This document shows, piece by piece, positions 1-5,414 of a stretch of DNA of 7,538 nt. The translations under genes were made by a program, and so were the position numbers. The stretch comes from Muribaculaceae bacterium (lineage in GTDB: Bacteria > Pseudomonadota > Alphaproteobacteria > Rs-D84), in the NCBI GenBank assembly GCA_023665245.1, contig JAMPEH010000105.1, forward strand, positions 1-7,538, in the 5' to 3' direction. Under the pieces are notes generated by a model. That model made no database searches. It saw nothing but the letters and a program-made list of their open reading frames with translations, and was not told where the DNA came from. Numbering within the stretch: the stretch's first letter is position 1; every line of letters begins with the position of its first letter.

Positions 1-60
1 ACTGAATAGAGCATCTGACTACGGATCAGAAGGTTACAGGTTTGAATCCTGTGCGGATCA
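1..60 (+). tRNA. tRNA-Arg, anticodon ACG, 5' end cut by the window edge
   Basis: This is the 3' four-fifths of a tRNA. The 3' side of the D-stem (GAGC) is at 9-12. The anticodon stem is TCTGA at 14-18 paired with TCAGA at 26-30. The seven-base loop at 19-25 is CTACGGA, giving anticodon ACG at 21-23. The variable loop is 31-35. The T-stem is ACAGG at 36-40 paired with CCTGT at 48-52. The 3' acceptor strand is GCGGATC at 53-59, with discriminator A at 60. The CCA end is not encoded, because C, A and A follow. The 5' acceptor strand and the first part of the D-arm lie off the left edge. A34 would be expected to become inosine so that one tRNA reads CGU, CGC and CGA. The T-loop (41-47) has T where C56 is normal. 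The gene converges on the arginine operon and shares a terminator with it. Confidence 0.95.
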
Positions 61-61
61 C

Positions 62-90
62 AAAAAGGCTATCTTTAGATAGCCTTTTTT
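62..90. terminator. Bidirectional intrinsic terminator between tRNA-Arg and argH
   Basis: Bases 62-73 (five A, then GGCTATC) pair perfectly with 78-89 (GATAGCC, then five T) around a TTTA tetraloop at 74-77. The GC-containing stem is followed by a T run on the plus strand. Because of the flanking A run at 62-66, it is also followed by a T run on the minus strand. It starts two bases after the tRNA and lies 28 bases beyond the argH stop codon. It can therefore end both the tRNA transcript and the arginine operon transcript. Termination itself is inferred from structure. Confidence 0.9.
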
Positions 91-117
91 ATTTATAACC
101 AAATATGTGATCAAAAT

Positions 118-1410
118 TCAGATGAGCGATTTTAATATGGACTCCATTTTGGATTGAATCTTGTCGTTGGCGAGATTACCAAGACTTCCGAGATGAGTGT
201 GATGTAACTCACGGTTTGGGATGTATTTTCCTTCTTGCACTTCCACACCTATTTTCCTATATGCATCCCTAAATGGCATTCCATTAAGAACAAGGCGGTT
301 CACGTCTTCCACTGTGAAGATATAATCATAACGCGAGTCCTCAAGAATATTATCTTTGATACGGATTTCACCAAGCATATAAGCAGCCATATCGAGACAA
401 TTCTTCAGTTCTGTAATCGCCGGGAAAAGAATGTCCTTCATCAGTTGAAGGTCACGATTGTATCCAAGTGGAAGATTGGCCGTCAGAAGTGCAATTTCGT
501 TTTGAATTGATTGCAGACGATTGCATTTGCCGCGCATGATTTCAAACACGTCGGGATTCTTTTTGTGGGGCATGATGCTTGAACCGGTGGTAAGTTCATC
601 GGGGAATGAAATGAAGGCAAAATTATTGCACATCCACATGCACACATCCATGGCCAGATGCCCAATTGTGGAGGCGATGGCAGCGATTGCGGCAGCCACA
701 GCCTTTTCAGTCTTGCCACGGCTCATCTGGGCAGCCACTACATTATAGTGAGGTGTTGCAAAATTCAACAGGTCGGTTGTCATCTGTCGGTCGAGAGGGA
801 ATGAACTGCCATAACCGGCGGCCGAACCCAATGGATTTTGGTTGGCAATGTTGTAGGCGGCCACAAGCATGTGCATGTCATCGGCCAGCGATTCGGCGTA
901 GCCACCAAACCAAAGACCGAAAGATGAGGGCATCGCCACCTGCATGTGTGTGTATCCGGGCATCAGTTTGTCTTTATGTTTTTCGGAAAGTTCCAAGAGT
1001 CGGTCGAAGAGTTTGCGTGATTTCTTGGAGATTTCAATAAGTTCATCACGGAAGAATAGTTTGAGGTCAACGAGTACCTGGTCATTGCGCGAACGCCCGG
1101 AATGGATTTTTTTACCCACATTGCCAAGACGTTGGGTGAGAAGGAACTCAACCTGTGAATGCACGTCCTCGACGCCATCTTCTATTTTGAAATTTCCATT
1201 TTCAATGTCTGTGCCAATCTCTTCAAGGGCTGGAATCAGAAGATCTAAATCTTCCTTGCTCAACAGACCGATGGATTGGAGCATTCTGATGTGGGCTATT
1301 GAGCCCTGCACGTCATAGCGTGCAAGTCGAAGGTCGAGATCGCGGTCTTGGCCTACGGTGAATTCTTCTATGTTTTTGTCAGGCTCAAAGCCTTTGTTCC
1401 AGAGTTGCAT
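118..1410 (-). CDS. argH: Argininosuccinate lyase
   Basis: This enzyme splits argininosuccinate into arginine and fumarate, the last step of the pathway, and acts in the cytoplasm as a homotetramer in this family. The 430-residue protein belongs to the fumarase/aspartase superfamily. It shows the substrate-binding HSGRSRNDQ segment (residues 103-111), GYTHMQ with the likely catalytic His155, and the mobile-loop signature GSSIMPHKKNPD (276-287) with the likely catalytic Ser277. The C-terminal lyase domain covers about 355-420. It is slightly shorter than the roughly 450-460 residues of many family members, with no visible internal gap. Its N-terminus (LWNKGFEPDKNIEEFTVG) fits Bacteroidota homologues as I recall them. 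The ATG at 1410 is supported by an in-frame stop a few codons upstream. It is the last gene of the operon, 22 bases after argE across a heptamer repeat, and has no Shine-Dalgarno sequence. Confidence 0.96.
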   Translation of the reverse strand: MQLWNKGFEPDKNIEEFTVGQDRDLDLRLARYDVQGSIAHIRMLQSIGLLSKEDLDLLIPALEEIGTDIENGNFKIEDGVEDVHSQVEFLLTQRLGNVGKKIHSGRSRNDQVLVDLKLFFRDELIEISKKSRKLFDRLLELSEKHKDKLMPGYTHMQVAMPSSFGLWFGGYAESLADDMHMLVAAYNIANQNPLGSAAGYGSSFPLDRQMTTDLLNFATPHYNVVAAQMSRGKTEKAVAAAIAAIASTIGHLAMDVCMWMCNNFAFISFPDELTTGSSIMPHKKNPDVFEIMRGKCNRLQSIQNEIALLTANLPLGYNRDLQLMKDILFPAITELKNCLDMAAYMLGEIRIKDNILEDSRYDYIFTVEDVNRLVLNGMPFRDAYRKIGVEVQEGKYIPNRELHHTHLGSLGNLANDKIQSKMESILKSLI

Positions 1411-1417
1411 ATGGTGA

Positions 1418-1438
1418 GTTAGGGGTTAGGGGTTAAAT
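1418..1438. repeat. Short heptamer tandem repeat at the argE/argH junction
   Basis: On the plus strand, GTTAGGG occurs at 1418-1424 and 1425-1431, followed by a degenerate third unit, GTTAAAT, at 1432-1438. On the coding strand this reads as CCCTAAC units in the argH leader. The third unit contains the argE stop codon (1433-1435). The repeat fills most of the 22-base spacer. It resembles telomeric sequence only by chance of composition. Confidence 0.7.
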
Positions 1439-2497
1439 GGTTAAGGAGAGGATAAGTCGTTTGTAGGTGAGAATGGCATTCCCAATTTCGGAAATGCGTA
1501 TAAATTCATCGGCTGAGTGGGAACGTGCAGACTCGCCGGGTCCCATTTTCAGCGAAGGAATACCGTGCATAAGAGCCATATCGGAAGTGGTGGGAGATAT
1601 GAATGGCGTTTTGCCAAGAGCTATGGCAGCCTTTAACAAGGGATGGTCGGCAGAGATCACTGAGGCATGTACCCGTGTGCTTCTTGGAGTAATTTCGCTC
1701 CATTTCACGCATTGCCGCAGCAATTCAACTGTTTCCTCGTTGGTGTAGGCATCCGTGGTTCGCACATCCACAACAAAAGAACATCGATCAGGCACCACGT
1801 TATGTTGTGTGCCACATTCCATCATGGTGACACTGACCTTTATCTTACCCAAAATATCACTTGTCTTTTCCGGTGAGAATTTTTTGAGCGTCTCAATGTC
1901 CTCGATGGCTCTGTAGAGTGCATTGATTCCTTCGTTGCGGGCAGCGTGACCGGATTTCCCCTTGGCGACACAGTCCAACACCAAAAGGCCTCTTTCCGCC
2001 ATGGCAGGTTGCATACCGGTAGGTTCACCTACCAGGATCATGTGGGGTGTCAAGCCGTTCTGCGTCAAATAAGGCAGGAATGCTCTCATGCCGAGTTCGC
2101 CCATCACTTCTTCGGCAGCAGTGATTGCCAGAAGTAGATTTACAGGTAGATCTGTGAAGTCTTTGAGTGCAAGGAATGTTTCGGAGAGTGCCACGCATGA
2201 GCCTCCGGCATCGTTGCTGCCAAGGCCATAAAGAATATCGCCCTCTATATCCGGACTGAAGGGATTTCGGGAGTAAGAAGCGGAGGGTCGCACTGTGTCA
2301 TGATGAGAGTTTAGCATCAGAATCGGTTTGGCAGGGTCGAAATGAGGTGTCATCACAAAGACATTGTTGTGTAGACGACCCACATTGACGGCACCACGCT
2401 CTTTGAGCCAACTTTCCCATAGGTCCGCAGTGGCCGTTTCCTCTCTTGAGAAAGAGGGGGTGGCAATCAATCTTCGGAGATGTTCGATGCAGTGCAT
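1433..2497 (-). CDS. argE: N-acyl-citrulline/ornithine deacylase (ArgE-type M20 metallopeptidase fold)
   Basis: This is a two-zinc hydrolase of the M20 (ArgE/DapE) family, 354 residues long. The expected metal-site pattern is intact: HHDT with His65 as ligand and Asp67 as catalytic partner; GSNDAGG with bridging Asp96; AAEE with general base Glu129 and ligand Glu130; VGEPT with Glu158; and His327 in SARSHSADEF near the C-terminus. The stretch from about 175 to 285 is the lid/dimerisation domain, beginning near GKSGHAARNEG. Because the neighbouring transcarbamylase works on acylated ornithine, the likely substrate is N-succinylcitrulline, giving citrulline and succinate. The sequence alone does not separate this from acetylcitrulline, acetylornithine or another M20 substrate. 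The ATG at 2497 is the first possible start after an in-frame stop. It lies 11 bases after argB with no Shine-Dalgarno sequence. Confidence 0.88.
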   Translation of the reverse strand: MHCIEHLRRLIATPSFSREETATADLWESWLKERGAVNVGRLHNNVFVMTPHFDPAKPILMLNSHHDTVRPSASYSRNPFSPDIEGDILYGLGSNDAGGSCVALSETFLALKDFTDLPVNLLLAITAAEEVMGELGMRAFLPYLTQNGLTPHMILVGEPTGMQPAMAERGLLVLDCVAKGKSGHAARNEGINALYRAIEDIETLKKFSPEKTSDILGKIKVSVTMMECGTQHNVVPDRCSFVVDVRTTDAYTNEETVELLRQCVKWSEITPRSTRVHASVISADHPLLKAAIALGKTPFISPTTSDMALMHGIPSLKMGPGESARSHSADEFIRISEIGNAILTYKRLILSLTI

Positions 2498-2507
2498 TGT
2501 TTTGGGG

Positions 2508-2531
2508 CTTATGGGTTTATAGGTTTATTTG
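2508..2531. repeat. Degenerate octamer repeat covering the argB 3' end
   Basis: Three imperfect plus-strand octamers stand in tandem: CTTATGGG (2508-2515), TTTATAGG (2516-2523) and TTTATTTG (2524-2531). They lie almost wholly inside argB and encode its last residues, NKPINP, plus the stop codon. The resemblance to the repeats at the two neighbouring junctions is suggestive, but the units are short and degenerate. Confidence 0.5.
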
Positions 2532-3300
2532 TGATGAGGGTTCCGGTGGGGGAGAGAATGGAGGTGGCATTACAGATGCGCACTGATGAAACACCAATGG
2601 CGGCTGATTTCAGTGCATTTTGAAGTTTTGGAATCATGCCTTTGGCAATAACACCCTCTTCCTTAAGACTTTCGAAATTATCAGGCGTGATGAGGGGTAT
2701 CACGGAAGATTCATCGTCGACATTCGCCAAGACTCCGTCCTTTTCAAAACAATATATAAGATTGGTTTTGGCAATCCTTGAAGCCCCTAATGCCATGGCG
2801 GAAGCCACTGAGTCGGCGTTGCAGTTGAGCAAGGTGCCTTTGCCATCATGGCAGATTGCACACATCACGGGAGTGATTCCTGCCCCTAAAAGCGTTTCAA
2901 GAAGCGAGGAGTTTACCTTGTCGGGGTCAATGTCGCCCACAAATCCATAGTCAATCGGTTGTTTGGATCGCATGGTAGCCGGCATAAGATTGCTGTCGGC
3001 ACCCGAAAAACCAAGTGCATTACATCCCTCCGCCTGTAATAGGGCCACTATCCGTTTGTTGATTAATCCGGCGTAGGTCATTGTCACGATGTCGAGCGTG
3101 GCGCGATCGGTGACACGTCGCCCCTCGATCATAGTGGTTTCCACACCTAATGTCTGGCTCAGGCGTGTGGCTTCCTTGCCGCCACCATGCACGAGTATCT
3201 TTGGCTGCTGGAGGAGTGCAAACTTCCTGATGAAATCTTGCAACGCCTCCGGAGAGTCAATGACGTTTCCACCGATTTTTACTACTGTGATTGGTTTCAA
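2509..3300 (-). CDS. argB: N-acetyl/N-succinylglutamate kinase, TTG start
   Basis: This amino-acid-kinase family enzyme phosphorylates the gamma-carboxylate of N-acylglutamate with ATP. The protein has 263 residues, close to the 258 of the E. coli enzyme. Visible motifs are VKIGGN with Lys8, the glycine loop VHGGGKEAT (37-45), GRRVT with Arg62, NCNADS (158-163), the nucleotide-side CFEKDGVL (184-191), and GMIPKLQNAL with Lys225. It lacks the N-terminal helix that arginine-inhibited NAG kinases carry, so direct feedback inhibition is unlikely. The start is TTG (3298-3300). An in-frame TAA stands two codons upstream, and there is no ATG before conserved sequence begins, so no other start fits. 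In this operon the substrate is probably N-succinylglutamate, by inference from ArgF'. A heptamer array separates it from argF'. Confidence 0.93.
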   Translation of the reverse strand: MKPITVVKIGGNVIDSPEALQDFIRKFALLQQPKILVHGGGKEATRLSQTLGVETTMIEGRRVTDRATLDIVTMTYAGLINKRIVALLQAEGCNALGFSGADSNLMPATMRSKQPIDYGFVGDIDPDKVNSSLLETLLGAGITPVMCAICHDGKGTLLNCNADSVASAMALGASRIAKTNLIYCFEKDGVLANVDDESSVIPLITPDNFESLKEEGVIAKGMIPKLQNALKSAAIGVSSVRICNATSILSPTGTLITNKPINP

Positions 3301-3335
3301 AGTTTAAAGTTTAAGGTTTAAAGTTTAAGGTTTAA
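3301..3335. repeat. Five-copy heptamer tandem array (RGTTTAA) at the argF'/argB junction
   Basis: Five exact copies of RGTTTAA run head to tail on the plus strand: 3301-3307 A, 3308-3314 A, 3315-3321 G, 3322-3328 A, 3329-3335 G, where the letter is the first base. A degenerate copy with one extra C (3293-3300) precedes them and holds the TTG start of argB. The other end runs into argF', encoding the end of its C-terminal IKP and its stop codon (3325-3327). On the coding strand the leader of argB is thus TTAAACY repeats, AT-rich and weakly structured. A role in ribosome access or variation in copy number is inference. Confidence 0.88.
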
Positions 3336-4290
3336 TCGCAAGGGATTCGAGAAGACGCTTTAGAACAACCTGGGCTGAAATCTCGCGGTTGGCAGCTTCC
3401 GGAATCACAAGGCTTCTGTCGGATTCAATCACATCATCGGTGACAATCATGTTGCGGCGCACAGGCAGACAGTGCATAAAGAAAGCGTCATCGGTAAGGG
3501 CCATTTTCTCAGCATCCACAGTCCAGTCGCGGTCGGCGCTCAACACTTTTCCATAATTGGGATCTGAATATGCCGACCAGTTTTTTGCATAGATGAAGTC
3601 GGCGCCTTCGAAAGCCTTGCGCTGGTCGTATTCAATCTTTGCTCCTTTCGTGAAAGCTGGGTCAAGTTCATAACCATGGGGATGTGTGATCACGAAGTCA
3701 TATCCGGCTGCTATCATCCATTCGGCAAAAGAGTTTGGCACAGCTTGGGGGAGTGCCTTGGGGTGGGGAGCCCATGTCATCACCACCTTCGGACGTGGTT
3801 TTGTTTTGTATTCCTCAATAGTGATGAGGTCTGCAAAACTTTGGAGGGGATGCCGGGTGGCAGCCTCCATACTGAACACCGGTCGTCCCGAATATTTGAT
3901 GAACTCGTTGATAATCTTCTCCTCATAGTCTTCCTTCTTGTTGGATAGACTTGCAAACGACCTCACACCGATGATGTCGCAGTAGCAACCCATCACCGGG
4001 ATTGCCTCGAGCAGGTGTTCGGCCTTGTCGCCGTCCATGATCACTCCACGTTCGGTTTCGAGTTTCCACGCTCCCTGATTTACGTCGAGCACTATGACGT
4101 TCATGCCTAAGTTCATCGCGGCCTTCTGGGTAGAAAGACGAGTGCGGAGCGAAGAATTGAAGAAGATCATCAGGAGCGTCTTGTTGCGGCCAAGACCTGT
4201 GAATGCGAACTTCTCTTTCTTGATGAGAGCAGCCTCTTGCAAGGCGATTTGAAGATTACCGATATCTTCCACACAAGTGAATTTTTTCAT
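3325..4290 (-). CDS. argF': N-succinylornithine carbamoyltransferase (SOTCase)
   Basis: This enzyme transfers the carbamoyl group of carbamoyl phosphate to N-succinylornithine, giving N-succinylcitrulline; it replaces ordinary ornithine transcarbamylase. The 321-residue protein closely resembles the Bacteroides fragilis SOTCase as I recall it. It has SSLRTR (46-51) in place of the usual STRT phosphate loop, Trp75 in NQGAWK, GVRSF (108-112), HPLQ (147-150), the proline-rich loop TWAPHPKALPQAVP (172-185) and HCLPVRR (273-279). Residue 90 is Ala (codon 4021-4023). The B. fragilis enzyme has Pro there, and the acetylornithine enzyme of Xanthomonas has Glu. Loss of Glu favours the succinyl substrate. 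The ATG at 4290 shares ATGA with the argD stop, so translation is probably coupled. The A-rich upstream stretch has no Shine-Dalgarno sequence in range. The last codons derive from the heptamer array. Confidence 0.96.
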   Translation of the reverse strand: MKKFTCVEDIGNLQIALQEAALIKKEKFAFTGLGRNKTLLMIFFNSSLRTRLSTQKAAMNLGMNVIVLDVNQGAWKLETERGVIMDGDKAEHLLEAIPVMGCYCDIIGVRSFASLSNKKEDYEEKIINEFIKYSGRPVFSMEAATRHPLQSFADLITIEEYKTKPRPKVVMTWAPHPKALPQAVPNSFAEWMIAAGYDFVITHPHGYELDPAFTKGAKIEYDQRKAFEGADFIYAKNWSAYSDPNYGKVLSADRDWTVDAEKMALTDDAFFMHCLPVRRNMIVTDDVIESDRSLVIPEAANREISAQVVLKRLLESLAIKP

Positions 4291-5414
4291 AGTATAGTTT
4301 GTTTTAATTCGTTGATAAATATTTCTGCCTCCTTTTTTCGGAGAGTCAGCGCGGGTAGCAGACGAATAGTCTCTTTGCCGGCACCTCCGGTGAAGATATG
4401 ATGTTCGAAAAGAAGTTTTTTGCGAAGTTCTGCACCCGAGAAACCCTCCACTTCAAACCCAATCATGAGTCCGCGACCGCGCACTTCCTTCACCTGAGGT
4501 ATTTTCTTTAATTCCTCAATGAGGTAGTTGCCGGTTTGGGCGGCGTTGTCGACAAGATTTTCTTCAGAAATCACATCGGCCACAGCGCAAGCGGCGGCAC
4601 ATGCAAGGTGATTGCCGCCAAAGGTGGTGCCAAGCATTCCCTTCTTGGCCTCTATTTGAGGCGAGATAAGGACTGCGCCCATCGGAAAACCGTTGGCGAT
4701 ACCTTTTGCACAGGTGATGATGTCGGGGCGGACATTATGGTGCTGATGGGCAAAGAACTTGCCGGTGCGACCATATCCTGACTGGATTTCATCAAGGATG
4801 AGGAGAGTGCCGGATGATTTGCATGCATCTTGAAGGGCGTGCATGAATTCGGTGGAAGGTTCGTGTATTCCGGAAACTCCCTGTATGCCCTCGATGATGG
4901 CGGCGGCATATTCCCCTGAGCTCAGGGCATTGCGCATGGCTTCGGTGTCGTTGAGCGTCACGAAATCCACGTTAGCTGTTTTGTTAAAGGGAGCCTGGAT
5001 GGAGGAATTGTCAGTGGCGGCCACGGCACCGGAGGTTCTTCCATGGAATGCCTTGCCGAAAGCCAATATCTTACTTCTGCCGGTGGCGAAAGAAGCGAGT
5101 TTCATGGCATTTTCGTTGGCTTCAGCGCCTGAATTGCAGAGAAAAAGGCTATAGTCGTCATAACCGGAAAGTTTTCCAAGTTTCTCGGCAAATTTTGTCT
5201 GTAGACCGTTTTGCACGGAATTGGAGTAGAAACCGAGTTTTGACACCTGGTCGGTGATTGCCTTTACATATTTAGGGTGGGCGTGACCGATAGAGATAAC
5301 GGCATGACCACCGTAGAGGTCAAGATATCGGGTGCCGTCGGAGGTGAATACGTAGTTGCCTTCACCTTTTACGGGTTCGATATCATATAGTGAGTAAACG
5401 TCGAAAAGATTCAT
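4287..5414 (-). CDS. argD: N-acetyl/N-succinylornithine aminotransferase
   Basis: This PLP-dependent class III aminotransferase converts N-acylglutamate semialdehyde to N-acylornithine with glutamate as amino donor. It has 375 residues, normal for a compact bacterial ArgD. Landmarks are GGHAVISIGHAHP (35-47), the phosphate-binding NSGAEANENA (94-103), FHGRT (123-127), Glu175 in IIEGIQG, Asp208 in LDEIQSGYGRTG, the PLP-binding Lys237 in CAKGIANGFPMGA, and GTTFGGN (262-268). The C-terminal domain ends with RGRGLMIGFE (312-321) and IRLLPALTL (350-358). ArgD enzymes often accept both acetyl and succinyl substrates and sometimes the lysine-pathway intermediate; the context suggests succinylornithine here. 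The ATG at 5414 overlaps the argC stop by one base (TGATG), and the stop overlaps the argF' start by four bases. Both suggest coupled translation. Confidence 0.95.
   Translation of the reverse strand: MNLFDVYSLYDIEPVKGEGNYVFTSDGTRYLDLYGGHAVISIGHAHPKYVKAITDQVSKLGFYSNSVQNGLQTKFAEKLGKLSGYDDYSLFLCNSGAEANENAMKLASFATGRSKILAFGKAFHGRTSGAVAATDNSSIQAPFNKTANVDFVTLNDTEAMRNALSSGEYAAAIIEGIQGVSGIHEPSTEFMHALQDACKSSGTLLILDEIQSGYGRTGKFFAHQHHNVRPDIITCAKGIANGFPMGAVLISPQIEAKKGMLGTTFGGNHLACAAACAVADVISEENLVDNAAQTGNYLIEELKKIPQVKEVRGRGLMIGFEVEGFSGAELRKKLLFEHHIFTGGAGKETIRLLPALTLRKKEAEIFINELKQTIL

Noticed and set aside
1..60. tRNA 3' end as a mobile-element attachment site
   Set aside because: No integrase, direct repeat or foreign-looking gene is present. 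The tRNA is followed at once by a terminator and a core biosynthetic operon.
619..626. A TAnnTTTG match on the minus strand inside argH
   Set aside because: There is no TTTG about 19-21 bases upstream, and it lies within an intact coding region with no gene start nearby.
1418..1438. Telomere-like TTAGGGG repeat as a replicon end or integration mark
   Set aside because: There are only two exact copies in a bacterial operon spacer. It fits the short-repeat pattern of neighbouring junctions and needs no telomere or integration explanation.
3298..3308. A Bacteroidota -7 promoter box (TAnnTTTG) before argB
   Set aside because: The coding strand has TA and TTTG three bases apart instead of two, the TTTG includes the start codon, and there is no -33 TTTG in place. 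It is a by-product of the heptamer repeat.
4328..4333. A perfect AGGAGG (coding strand) ahead of argF'
   Set aside because: It is 37 bases from the argF' ATG, too far to guide initiation, and it lies within conserved-length argD coding sequence.
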